41,487 bases of DNA from positions 1 through 41,487 of IMG/VR virus record IMGVR_UViG_3300022751_000008. One strand, given 5' to 3'. The translations under genes and the position numbers were made by a program. The notes under the pieces are model-generated. The model did not search any database, had not been told where the DNA came from, and saw nothing but the letters and a program-made list of their open reading frames with translations. Shown here one piece after another: positions 1 through 7,424 of this stretch (position 1 is the stretch's first letter; each line of letters starts with the position of its first letter). The DNA is from a virus.

Positions 1-127
1 TAAGCAAAATGTCTAGAACTGTTAAATGTGTATATGTTAATATTTTTAATATAAGATAGATTAGCTCCATATAGATCAGCTCCATGTAGATTAGCTCCAT
101 ATAGATCAGCTCCATGTAGATTAGCTC
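1..127. repeat. terminal direct repeat, left copy
   Basis: These 127 bases are identical to 41361-41487. The length equals a commonly used assembler k-mer, so this is most simply an assembly overlap of a circular contig rather than a biological terminal repeat. Joining the copies gives a 41,360-bp circle and restores one intact reading frame across the joint. Confidence 0.95.
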
Positions 128-410
128 TAGATAAATTAGCTCCATATAGATTAGCTACAGATAAATCAGCTCCATATAGATCAGCTCCATATAGATCAGC
201 TCCATATAGATCAGCTCCATGTAGATTAGCTTCAGATAAATCAGCTCCATATAGATCAGCTCCATATAGATCAGCTCCATGTAGATTAGCTTCAGATAAA
301 TCAGCTCCATGTAGATTAGCTCTAGATAAATTAGCTCTTTGTCCATCTTCTTCATTATTTAACCACTTCCTGTGCTTTTCTAATACTATAACTAATTGTT
401 CATTGTCCAT
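1..410 (-). CDS. pentapeptide-repeat protein, N-terminal part (continues across the circular joint)
   Basis: The start is the ATG at 410-408, preceded by AGGTGATGA. The N-terminus reads MDNEQLVIVLEKHRKWLNN. From about residue 26 to 118 follow A(D/N)LxG-type pentapeptides such as ANLSR, ANLHG, ADLYG and ANLSE. Such repeats fold into a right-handed quadrilateral beta-helix. The frame leaves the window at base 1 and resumes at 41360, ending at 41207, for 187 residues in all. The non-repeat C-terminal 70 residues contain ITIGCQTNSIEHWLENY, a tail I recall from other phage pentapeptide proteins. Some family members mimic DNA and inhibit gyrase, but nothing here proves that role. The near-identical 15-base units (CTCCATATAGATCAG type) are the coding repeats themselves. 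Confidence 0.9.
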   Translation of the reverse strand, partial: MDNEQLVIVLEKHRKWLNNEEDGQRANLSRANLHGADLSEANLHGADLYGADLYGADLSEANLHGADLYGADLYGADLYGADLSVANLYGANLSRANLHGADLYGANLHGADLYGANLSYIKNINIYTFNSSRHFA

Positions 411-414
411 TTCA

Positions 415-480
415 TCACCTCATATTGTTAATTAAACCTAACGTTGCCATTAAACATATAACCACTAGTATTAATATCAC
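415..480 (-). CDS. possible 21-residue hydrophobic peptide
   Basis: A GTG at 480-478 follows GGAGAT with a 5-nt spacer and opens a 21-codon frame. The product is almost entirely hydrophobic (ILILVVICLMATLGL, then INNMR), a possible single membrane helix. The GTG overlaps the TGA of the 40-residue gene upstream, and the stop lies in the ribosome-binding region of the pentapeptide gene. This suggests translational coupling. It is too short to be sure; a leader or coupling peptide is the alternative. Confidence 0.4.
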   Translation of the reverse strand: MILILVVICLMATLGLINNMR

Positions 481-599
481 AGTAAATCTCCTAAATATAA
501 ATTATCAAACTGCTCTAACATTTCTTGTGTTATATCCTCTTCGTGCTCTTCTTGATAGTCTTCTTCGTAAGATATCAAAGCCTCTTTTATGTATGACAT
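477..599 (-). CDS. small acidic protein, 40 aa, unknown
   Basis: The ATG at 599-597 sits behind a near-perfect AAGGAGATATACC ribosome-binding site. The product is very acidic (EEDYQEEHEEDITQEM) with no recognised domain. It is the first gene of the leftward operon that crosses the circular joint and continues through the pentapeptide, methyltransferase and DnaA-like genes. Small acidic first-transcribed phage proteins are often host-takeover factors; that is inference only. Confidence 0.7.
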   Translation of the reverse strand: MSYIKEALISYEEDYQEEHEEDITQEMLEQFDNLYLGDLL

Positions 600-627
600 G
601 GTATATCTCCTTGTTGTTTATAATGTA

Positions 628-653
628 ACTATAGCATAACTTATGGGTAAGTT
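628..653 (-). promoter_or_regulatory. leftward promoter region with operator-like palindrome
   Basis: Upstream of the leftward gene at 599, a -10-like TATAGT (complement of 628-633) lies beside the inverted repeat AACTTA-TGGG-TAAGTT at 638-653. No good -35 is seen at 16-18 nt, so the promoter may need an activator or be controlled at the palindrome. Two direct copies of ATTGTAAA, 11 bp apart, follow at about 663-682. Confidence 0.4.
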
Positions 654-704
654 GTGGGTTATATTGTAAATTTATTGTAAAGAAAAATAAATATTAAAAA
701 ATAC

Positions 705-733
705 TTGACAAGAGTATAAAAGTGTTATATAAT
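705..733 (+). promoter_or_regulatory. consensus sigma70 promoter for structured RNA and late operon
   Basis: TTGACA at 705-710 and TATAAT at 728-733 are both perfect and separated by exactly 17 nt. The predicted start is near 740, three bases before a 9-bp perfect hairpin stem. It is the only obvious promoter ahead of the rightward structural genes. Confidence 0.85.
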
Positions 734-739
734 ACTTTC

Positions 740-977
740 AATAGTGCCTGAAACATCGCCAGCATAAAGCAGCATTAAGACTGCTGCTGGCTCCCTCCTA
801 ATGTTCTCAGGCACTTTCTAGTTCATTACGTCAGGGCGTGCAGATCGGAACCAGTGACGGCCTTAGGGCATTAAGTACTGTTTATTCCCGACAAGGAATT
901 TGCTGCCGAGACTGTGAAAGCTGCCTTAGGCGTTGGAAGCGAAAAGGCAGAGCTTGCGGAGCAATCGCGGTAAGCAC
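740..977 (+). ncRNA. structured RNA of about 240 nt, unknown family
   Basis: This GC-richer block in an AT-rich genome folds almost end to end. Stem 1 is AGTGCCTGA 743-751 with 807-815, enclosing GCCAGC/GCTGGC and AGCAG/CTGCT. A three-way element closes with 841-848 against 906-914 and holds hairpins 852-880 (inner GCC/GGC) and 884-899 (ATTCC/GGAAT). CTGCCTT 921-927 pairs with 944-950, and GCTTGCG 952-958 pairs with 966-975. The large loop of stem 1 carries CCCTCCTAAT, complementary to Shine-Dalgarno sequences. No convincing reading frame with a ribosome site is present. Roles could be a free sRNA, a processed leader, or a put-like antitermination RNA for the late operon. The family is not recognised. 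Confidence 0.7.
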
Positions 978-1005
978 TTATCTAATAACTTAATAATAAG
1001 AATAA

Positions 1006-1686
1006 ATGAACCCTGAAGATAAATTACAAGAAACCCTTAGCGAACTCCTAAATCAACTGGATAATAATCAAAGTATTATTACTAATGTTGCTAAATCTTG
1101 GTCTAAAGTTTCATTCATTTCTAAAACATCTTTTAATATTTCTATTGTACTAGGTTTAGTATTTTGTGCTATGTTTGGCCCAGTGGGGCTTTTCATAGGA
1201 TTAGCTATAGCCGCTGCAGTATACGCAGGAACAACTCACTTACTCACTAATCACGCTAACAACAGTTACAATGAGCGAGTTAAGAACCGAGTACTGAGCT
1301 TAGGCAAGTTAATAACAGAAGTTACAGAAGATTTAAACACGATTAAAAGCGACTTAAGCAGTGAAGTTAGTCTTCTTAGAGAAGAGAACGTCTCTCTTAA
1401 AGACAACATACAAAGTCTTGATAACGCTTTAGTTAAAAATAAAAAATTATCTGTAATGTTAAAAACTATGGTGGATAACCTGTCTGGGCTAGCTATAGAA
1501 GACGGTCAATCAAGAGAGAAATTCCAAAACAATCTTAATCAGTTTCAAGAAAGTAATCAAGTGTACAGCAGCCTCTTAAATAGACAAGAGAGTCATCTAG
1601 TTAAGCTGGGATTATTTAGAAACGTCCCTGAAAGTAAAGAACAAGAAGAATCAACAGTTCAATTAAAATTAGTTAAAGGGTCATAA
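1006..1686 (+). CDS. membrane-anchored coiled-coil protein, 226 aa
   Basis: A hydrophobic region at about residues 45-80, with a central MFGP turn, looks like a two-helix membrane hairpin. Residues about 100-150 have heptad-like coiled-coil composition (VTEDLNTIKSDLSSEVSLLREEN). No enzyme motif is visible. It is the first gene after the structured RNA and has a poor ribosome-binding site (ATAAGAATAA before the ATG), unlike its neighbours, so translation may depend on the upstream RNA. With the next three genes it forms a membrane-protein block ahead of the terminases. A lysis or host-envelope role is inferred from position only. Confidence 0.65.
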   Translation: MNPEDKLQETLSELLNQLDNNQSIITNVAKSWSKVSFISKTSFNISIVLGLVFCAMFGPVGLFIGLAIAAAVYAGTTHLLTNHANNSYNERVKNRVLSLGKLITEVTEDLNTIKSDLSSEVSLLREENVSLKDNIQSLDNALVKNKKLSVMLKTMVDNLSGLAIEDGQSREKFQNNLNQFQESNQVYSSLLNRQESHLVKLGLFRNVPESKEQEESTVQLKLVKGS

Positions 1687-1802
1687 TGATAACAGCAATT
1701 ATTATATCATCAGTAGTAGGGTTTGGCTTAGGGTTTGGTTTCCACAATCAAATTGTTGAACTTTATTTGAAATCTAAAAGTAAAATAAAAGAGAAATTAT
1801 AA
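1686..1802 (+). CDS. small single-span membrane protein, 38 aa
   Basis: The ATG at 1686 overlaps the TAA of the preceding gene (TAATG), so translation is probably coupled. Residues 3-19 form a hydrophobic, glycine-rich helix (ITAIIISSVVGFGLGFGF) followed by a lysine-rich tail (KSKSKIKEKL). The shape fits a one-span holin, antiholin or other small membrane peptide. There is no family match from reading. Confidence 0.6.
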   Translation: MITAIIISSVVGFGLGFGFHNQIVELYLKSKSKIKEKL

Positions 1803-1805
1803 TAT

Positions 1806-2441
1806 ATGTGGTTCACTCTCTTAGTCCCTTTGTTGACAGGCATCTTCGGTAAAGATGGTGTTATCGGTAAGTATATATCTACTAAACAAGAGATTCAGCA
1901 GAAAGAACAAGACGCCAAGCTAGAACTAGCTAAGGCTAATATAGAACTAATTAAACAACAAGGTTCTGATGCTGTAGCTAGTGAAAAGAATAAGCTAGAC
2001 GCCACAAGCCAAGGTTTTAAGTTCGTAACATTCGTTTTAATAAACATCCCCGTTATTGTTATGGTGATTTCTCCAACAAAAGGGAGAGACATATTTGAGA
2101 ACTTTGCTTTAATCCCTGTTTGGTATGCCCAGCTTTACGCCGCTATATATGGCATCATTTGGGGAATTCCTGTGGTAGCTAATACAATGTCTAGTATCTT
2201 TGGCTCAATACAACAGGCTTGGGCAATGAGACAAGATAAAAAGATTGAAAGAATACAAGTGCTGGGTGAAGCCGGGCAGATAGGTAAAGATGCGGCTAAG
2301 AAAGAAATCTTCGATACAATGAAGAAAGCTGTCAACTTGAACGGATATACACAAGCACAAGTGGACATACTAAACCCAGTATTAGATAAAATACTAGCGG
2401 CACAAGTGACACCAGCGAGTAATACAACAATAAATAACTAG
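1806..2441 (+). CDS. putative holin-like membrane protein, 211 aa
   Basis: An N-terminal hydrophobic stretch (residues 2-14) precedes a charged helical segment (about 25-65, rich in K, E and Q) and two long hydrophobic segments at about 72-90 and 107-125. The layout resembles the 3-TM holin family described for gene-transfer-agent release (GTA_holin_3TM), including a short loop with aromatic residues between the last two helices. The C-terminal third is soluble and charged. A spanin-like gene follows it, which supports a lysis role. A structural membrane protein is the alternative. Confidence 0.5.
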   Translation: MWFTLLVPLLTGIFGKDGVIGKYISTKQEIQQKEQDAKLELAKANIELIKQQGSDAVASEKNKLDATSQGFKFVTFVLINIPVIVMVISPTKGRDIFENFALIPVWYAQLYAAIYGIIWGIPVVANTMSSIFGSIQQAWAMRQDKKIERIQVLGEAGQIGKDAAKKEIFDTMKKAVNLNGYTQAQVDILNPVLDKILAAQVTPASNTTINN

Positions 2442-2455
2442 TTAAGAAGGGTCTT

Positions 2456-2704
2456 GTGGAACATCAAATATGGGAATATATCAAGACTGTCATCACTGTT
2501 ATTATTGTCCCAGCGATTAGTGTTACTATATGGATGCTGCAAAAGAAGTCTAACGAGTTCGATGAACTACAACGAGAAGTAAATCAAATGAAAATAGAAA
2601 ACATGAGACTTACTACACAACTAGCTAACATCAATGAAAATTTAAAAGAATTAAAACATATGATGAATGCGATTCTTCGCCGCGAACGTAAAGACAAAGA
2701 TTAA
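2456..2704 (+). CDS. small membrane coiled-coil protein, i-spanin-like, 82 aa
   Basis: The GTG start at 2456 follows AGAAGG with a 5-nt gap. One transmembrane helix (about residues 8-28) leads into a heptad-rich coiled coil (about 33-72) and a basic end (RRERKDKD). This is the classic shape of an inner-membrane spanin or XhlA-type lysis accessory. No overlapping o-spanin lipoprotein frame was found, so the call rests on topology and position. Confidence 0.5.
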   Translation: MEHQIWEYIKTVITVIIVPAISVTIWMLQKKSNEFDELQREVNQMKIENMRLTTQLANINENLKELKHMMNAILRRERKDKD

Positions 2705-2705
2705 T

Positions 2706-3128
2706 ATGCCATTTAAAGCTAAAAGAACTGTATACAAGCCGCGCTTTGCTAAAGAGCTTAAAGAGGGGCTTAGATACAATAATGGATGGACTATAGAGCA
2801 GTGTTGCAAGTATTGGGGCACTACGAGAACATCTTATTATGATTGGAAGAAAGATATTAAAGAGTTTAGAATTGCTTGTGAGATAGGTGACCAAGACTTC
2901 TATAACTACTGTATCGAAAAAGGTTGGGATATGGTAGAAGGTAAGACTAAGGGTAATGCTGTAGTGTATGCCCTCTTAATGTCACATTTCCACGGTATAT
3001 CAGCCAAGACAGAAACTAAAATATCTCATGACGAACAAATACAAACAATTAATATTAACGTCATAGACAATAAAGCCCCTAAACTTATAGAAAACAAGAT
3101 AAAGATAATAGAACACGATGGCAACTAA
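2706..3128 (+). CDS. terS: terminase small subunit
   Basis: The ATG at 2706 (MPFKAKRTVYK) is chosen because the upstream in-frame ATG lies inside the previous gene. The 140-residue product has a helix-turn-helix-like segment at residues 28-60 (GWTIEQCCKYWGTTRTSYYDWKK) that would bind the packaging site, then a helical centre and an acidic or basic tail. It overlaps the large terminase gene by 11 nt, the usual small-large arrangement. TerS oligomers recognise pac or cos DNA and regulate the TerL ATPase. Confidence 0.8.
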   Translation: MPFKAKRTVYKPRFAKELKEGLRYNNGWTIEQCCKYWGTTRTSYYDWKKDIKEFRIACEIGDQDFYNYCIEKGWDMVEGKTKGNAVVYALLMSHFHGISAKTETKISHDEQIQTININVIDNKAPKLIENKIKIIEHDGN

Positions 3129-4425
3129 ACGCAGTTTAGATATCACAATGACAGAGCCTCAGGCAGAATTCCTAGCTCTTGATTGTAAATACCCGGCCTT
3201 CGTAGGGGGATTTGGTAGCGGCAAGACTGAGACAATGATCACAGCGGCTATTATAGATGCCAGCCACAGCAGTACATCAGTGATAGCTCTATATGAACCC
3301 ACGTTCGACCTAGTTAACTTAGTATTAGCACCTAGACTAGAGGCCAGACTTAGGGAATATGGGATAGCTGCTAATCACAATAAACAAGACCATATAATTT
3401 ACACCTCAGCAAGTCAGTTCGGTGATTTTGTATTTAGAAGCATGGATAAGCCCGAGCGTATTATTGCTTATGAAAGTTATAGATGTCACATAGACGAGTT
3501 AGACACATTAAAACAAAATCATGCTCAAGATATTTGGCGTAAGATATTAGGGCGTAACAGACAAGTTCCCAAAGACCTTTTAGATGTTCATAAGGTACAG
3601 AATAGTAAGACAGGTAAGCTAGAAGCATTCAATAGAGCAAGTGTGTATACAACCCCAGAGGGCTATCGCTTTGTTTATGACAGATGGAAGAAGAGGGCCT
3701 CAGACGATTACAGGATAGTGCACGCTGCAACCACCTCTAACCCTTTCGTAGAAGATAGTTACGTAGAAAGTTTAAGAGAAGAATACCCGGCTGAATTAGC
3801 AGAGGCTTATATACAAGGACAGTTCGTCAACTTAACCTCTGGTACAGTGTATAACGCTTACAATAGAGTGATACACAGAAGTCAAGAGGCAATAAGACCT
3901 GGCGAAAATCTATACATAGGTTGTGACTTTAACAAACGTAATTGTGCTTTCACCACATATGTGAAACGTGATGGTGGTAAATGGCATGCAGTAGATGAGG
4001 GGTCGGGAATATATGACACCTTCGAGATGATAAGAATTTTAAAAGAAAGATATTTTGGTCACACAATAGCTATGTATCCTGATGCCTCAGGTGCTAGTGA
4101 GAAGACTTCAGCGGCTAAGTCAGACATAGCATTATTAAGCGAAGCAGGGTTTCACATAAGAGCTAATAGGAAGAACCCTGGAGTAAGAGACAGGATTAAT
4201 GCCTCTAACAGAGCCTTCGGTGATGGCAGAGTGTTAGTGAATGATAGCAGATGCCCTAACGTAGCAAGATGTCTAGAACAACAAGCTTATAAAGACAACG
4301 GTGACCCTGATAAAGACTCGGGCAACGATCACCAGAACGATGCAACGACATACGTATTAGCATTTGAAATGCCAATCAGAAAGCCAGTGTTTAACATAGA
4401 TTTTGATTTCAGTTTCAGATCTTAA
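3118..4425 (+). CDS. terL: terminase large subunit
   Basis: The ATPase domain carries Walker A GGFGSGKT at residues 30-37 and Walker B CHIDELD at 123-129 with catalytic Glu127. The C-terminal RNase H-like nuclease has acidic residues Asp270 (IGCDFN), Asp322 (PDASG) and Asp408 (QNDA). The length of 435 aa is normal. The enzyme pumps DNA into the prohead through the portal and cuts the concatemer. The nuclease motifs look intact. The packaging mode (headful or cos) cannot be told from this protein alone. Confidence 0.95.
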   Translation: MATKRSLDITMTEPQAEFLALDCKYPAFVGGFGSGKTETMITAAIIDASHSSTSVIALYEPTFDLVNLVLAPRLEARLREYGIAANHNKQDHIIYTSASQFGDFVFRSMDKPERIIAYESYRCHIDELDTLKQNHAQDIWRKILGRNRQVPKDLLDVHKVQNSKTGKLEAFNRASVYTTPEGYRFVYDRWKKRASDDYRIVHAATTSNPFVEDSYVESLREEYPAELAEAYIQGQFVNLTSGTVYNAYNRVIHRSQEAIRPGENLYIGCDFNKRNCAFTTYVKRDGGKWHAVDEGSGIYDTFEMIRILKERYFGHTIAMYPDASGASEKTSAAKSDIALLSEAGFHIRANRKNPGVRDRINASNRAFGDGRVLVNDSRCPNVARCLEQQAYKDNGDPDKDSGNDHQNDATTYVLAFEMPIRKPVFNIDFDFSFRS

Positions 4426-4442
4426 CAGAAGAAGAATAATTA

Positions 4443-5813
4443 ATGTCAGTAGACTATACACTACCGGAATATAATCGTGCTGTTAAGAAGTGGGAACTAG
4501 TCCGCTCTATTATTGACAATGACGCTGGTCATTTAATTCCTGACGTTGACGTTAATGATATAGATAGAAGTATTAAATATAGAAACAACGCTATACTAAC
4601 TAACTTTACAGGGCTCACAAAGAATGGATTACAAGGTTTAGTATTTCTTAAAGAACCAGATATTAACCTACCTTCTCAGTTAGAATACATGAGAGAGGAT
4701 GCCACAGGCTCAGGTCTCAGCATGACACAGCTAGCACAGCAAGTTTGTGGTGAAGTGTTAGAGACAGGAAGACATGGCCTATTGGTTGACTTCCCACGTA
4801 ATGAAAACACCCTTACAATTTCTGATTTGGAAACTGGAAATTATGTAGCACGTATTCTTCCATATACAGCTGAAGCAATTATTAACTGGAGAACTGAGCG
4901 AGTTAATGGTAAAGTTCAATTAGTTCAAGTGGTATTGAAGGAATGTAAAGAAACAGTTTTAGAAGATGGTTTTGCAGTAGAGAAACTCGATCAATATAGA
5001 GTATTAAAATTAGTTAATGGCCAGTACTACCAAGAACTTTACGATGAAGAACAAGATTTAGTAGATATAGTACAACCTCTTAAAGTGGATGGCACCCCCC
5101 TCACTTACATCCCATTTGTGTTTGTAGGTGCAGAGAATAATGATCCTATTATTGACCCAGCTCCTTTGTATGACTTAGCAGTGTTAAACTTAGGTCATTA
5201 CAAGAATTCAGCAGACTTTGAAGAATCAGTATTTATATGTGGACAGCCTACAGTGGTTGTTTGCGTAGGTGACATACCAGCTGACCAATGGGTTGAGCTT
5301 AACGGTGGTAAGTTTAGATATGGGGCTCGTTCAGGTCATGTAGTAGGGTTAGGCGGTAATGCCTCTCTTCTACAAGCTAATCCTAACCAGTTAGCAGGGC
5401 AAGCTATGAAAGACAAGCTTGATCAGGCTGTAGGTGTAGGTGCTCGTGTGATCGCGGCAGCAGGCGCAGGCAGAGAAACAGCTGAAGGTGCTAGAATACG
5501 TTATTCAAGTCAGAACAGTGCTTTATATGTATTAACAAAGAACATGAACAGAGCCTTTATAGAAGTTATTAGAATGGCTTGTGATTTCACTAAAGACGCT
5601 GATAAATCAGAAGTAGATTTCGAGCTAAATGATCAGTTCTATGAAGATGGCGCGGATCCTCAATTGATAGCTCAAGCTATTATGATGTTAGATAGACAAG
5701 CATTGACAGTACAAGAGCTTAGAAATTACGTGTCAAGCACTGGGGAAGGTTTAATCACAGACCCAGAGCTGCAAGTAGAGATTGACGCTGTACAGAATGA
5801 TCCAACCGAATAA
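4443..5813 (+). CDS. portal protein, DUF4055 type
   Basis: This 456-residue protein lies directly after TerL. Its N-terminal segment (YRNNAILTNFTGLTKNGLQGLVF) and central text (QVCGEVLETGRHGLLVDFP) are typical of DUF4055 phage proteins that act as portals. Portals form the dodecameric ring at the head vertex that conducts DNA. The gene order terminase, portal, minor head protein, scaffold, coat supports the call. It overlaps the next gene by one base (TAATG). Confidence 0.85.
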   Translation: MSVDYTLPEYNRAVKKWELVRSIIDNDAGHLIPDVDVNDIDRSIKYRNNAILTNFTGLTKNGLQGLVFLKEPDINLPSQLEYMREDATGSGLSMTQLAQQVCGEVLETGRHGLLVDFPRNENTLTISDLETGNYVARILPYTAEAIINWRTERVNGKVQLVQVVLKECKETVLEDGFAVEKLDQYRVLKLVNGQYYQELYDEEQDLVDIVQPLKVDGTPLTYIPFVFVGAENNDPIIDPAPLYDLAVLNLGHYKNSADFEESVFICGQPTVVVCVGDIPADQWVELNGGKFRYGARSGHVVGLGGNASLLQANPNQLAGQAMKDKLDQAVGVGARVIAAAGAGRETAEGARIRYSSQNSALYVLTKNMNRAFIEVIRMACDFTKDADKSEVDFELNDQFYEDGADPQLIAQAIMMLDRQALTVQELRNYVSSTGEGLITDPELQVEIDAVQNDPTE

Positions 5814-6547
5814 TGTCTTTATACGACGATTTAATTAAGCATAAAATGCTTGTTCAGAAGTATGCTAAGAAGCAAGCTAATGAACTAAAGAAAGAAATGA
5901 AAGTGTTACAAGAGATGGCAGAGAAACAAATAAGGCTCTACGGTTATTTGAACATTAAACAAATAGCAGCTCTTAGAAAAGCAATGGAAAAGAACATAGA
6001 ACCAATAGTTAAAGAACAATTTAAAAAGCTTACACAGTTCTACAATTATGAGGCAAAGTTCTCCGCTAAAGTTCTTAAAAAGGATAAGAAAATTAAACAA
6101 GCTTTAGTTGTTCCAGAGCCTAAGCCTAAACAGATAGAAAAAGCACAAGTGGCATTCACATTAAATAAGCCACCAGTGCAGTTAAAGAAAGCTTACACAC
6201 AGTTTGTTCAGAAGAAAATAGACCAGACAGTACAAATACTAAGAGATGCTGAAGTTCAGAAACAAGATCCTTTAGATAGTATGCGTAATCTCTTCTTAGG
6301 CTTAGTGGCAGTGCAGAGTTTTATATTAGTGGGAAATGCGGTTAATACCACAATGAATGAGGCCCGCACAGACGTCATAGAAGCTAATAGCGAAGAGTTA
6401 GAGATAGAGCAAGTGCAGTGGACGGCTATATTAGATGAAGCCACCTGCGAAGACTGTGAGGCTTTGGATGGAGAGGTGTTTCCCTACGATGATTACCCAG
6501 ATTGTCCATATCATGCTAATTGTCGATGTGAGGTAGTGCCGATATGA
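5813..6547 (+). CDS. minor head protein, SPP1 gp7 / Mu gpF-like
   Basis: The lysine-rich helical N-terminus (residues 1-140) is followed by the signature C-terminal domain of the Mu F family: VQWTAILDEATCEDCEALDGEVF, then DCPYHANCRCEVVPI. Cysteines and histidine in this part could bind metal. In SPP1 and Mu relatives the protein is packaged in a few copies at the portal vertex and affects DNA ejection. It starts inside the portal stop codon. Confidence 0.85.
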   Translation: MSLYDDLIKHKMLVQKYAKKQANELKKEMKVLQEMAEKQIRLYGYLNIKQIAALRKAMEKNIEPIVKEQFKKLTQFYNYEAKFSAKVLKKDKKIKQALVVPEPKPKQIEKAQVAFTLNKPPVQLKKAYTQFVQKKIDQTVQILRDAEVQKQDPLDSMRNLFLGLVAVQSFILVGNAVNTTMNEARTDVIEANSEELEIEQVQWTAILDEATCEDCEALDGEVFPYDDYPDCPYHANCRCEVVPI

Positions 6548-6717
6548 GTAGATATCAAGACTGGCTATTAAAACAAGATAAAGAATTTATAAAATTGATA
6601 CACAGAGATAAAGTCCCTGATAACTACAGAAACGAAGATGTTGAGGGGATAAGCTTAGAAGAGCTAGAAGAGTTAGATAACCAGTTTATTAACAATGAGA
6701 AAATAGAAGATTTTTAA
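6544..6717 (+). CDS. small acidic protein, 57 aa
   Basis: The ATG overlaps the TGA of the minor head gene (ATGA). The product starts MSRYQDWLLKQDKEF and has an acidic C-terminal half (EDVEGISLEELEELDNQF). No domain is recognised. Its position between minor head protein and scaffold suggests a head-assembly accessory, but this is only context. Confidence 0.6.
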   Translation: MSRYQDWLLKQDKEFIKLIHRDKVPDNYRNEDVEGISLEELEELDNQFINNEKIEDF

Positions 6718-6737
6718 ACAACCCAGAGGGTGAATAA

Positions 6738-7391
6738 GTGAGCGAAGAAAATCAAGTAGTTGCTGAGCAACCAATTGAAGCAGTAGAACAAGTAGATTAC
6801 AAAGCTTTATATGAAAAGACTAAAGCTGATTTAGACACAGTAGCAGCTAAGAAAGACGAGCTGTACAAAGAAACAAAAGCTGCAAAAGCTGCTCGTGAGC
6901 AAGCTCTAGTAGACGCCAGAAGAATTGAAGAAGAAAAGGCCATGAAGGACGGGGAGTGGGAGAAAGTAATACAATCCACTAAGAAAGAAGCCGAAGAATT
7001 AAAGAAACAACTGCAAGATATTAAACACGCTAATAGGCGTGAGAAGTTACACATCGCAGCGTTGAAAGTAAGCCAGAGTTTGGCCGATGGAGACAATGCA
7101 GATTTGTTAAGTGATTTTGTTTTGAGGAATCTGGACAAAATGGCTGATGAGACAGGGTCACTGAGTGATGATGTTTTAGAAGCTGTTAAGAAAGAATTCT
7201 CATCTAATAACAAATATAAATCGTTATTGCGAGGCAGCAAAGCCAGTGGCGGAGATGCACAAGGTAACACTAATACTAAAGCTGAGCCAAGTATTAAGGA
7301 AATGAAGTATGATGATTTTAGCAAAATGGATGCATCTAAGCAGATGGAGTTTTCAAAGCTTGTTGCAATAGGTAAAGCTAGATTATCTTAA
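6738..7391 (+). CDS. head scaffolding protein
   Basis: The GTG start at 6738 has an AGAGGGTGA site upstream. The 217-residue product is highly charged and mostly helical, with a long coiled-coil core (about residues 20-105) and a low-complexity linker near 165-180 (SKASGGDAQGNTNTK). Position just before the coat gene and this composition are typical of internal scaffolds removed during head maturation. No protease domain is seen, so the scaffold may exit intact, as in P22. Confidence 0.75.
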   Translation: MSEENQVVAEQPIEAVEQVDYKALYEKTKADLDTVAAKKDELYKETKAAKAAREQALVDARRIEEEKAMKDGEWEKVIQSTKKEAEELKKQLQDIKHANRREKLHIAALKVSQSLADGDNADLLSDFVLRNLDKMADETGSLSDDVLEAVKKEFSSNNKYKSLLRGSKASGGDAQGNTNTKAEPSIKEMKYDDFSKMDASKQMEFSKLVAIGKARLS

Positions 7392-7424
7392 TAACAATAA
7401 TACTAATATAAAGAGAAATATAAA

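Noticed and set aside
60-345. CRISPR-like or satellite array of 15-base units
   Set aside because: The units are in frame with a pentapeptide-repeat protein on the minus strand (A(D/N)LxG); there are no unique spacers and no cas genes.
155-355. Minus-strand frame reading LIYMELIYL repeats
   Set aside because: It is a shifted frame over the pentapeptide repeats. The true frame starts at 410 with a good ribosome site and runs on across the joint.
425-628. Plus-strand 67-codon frame
   Set aside because: No ribosome site, and it lies opposite the well-supported minus-strand small genes at 415-599.
876-971. Protein-like frame of about 32 codons (FIPDKEFAAETVKAALG)
   Set aside because: No start codon with a ribosome site; the same bases are fully used in the stems of the structured RNA. 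Ala-rich text is expected from GC-rich sequence.
6797-7324. Minus-strand 175-codon frame
   Set aside because: A shadow of the scaffold gene. Its Ser/Leu-rich text is what the complement of Lys/Glu-rich coding gives.
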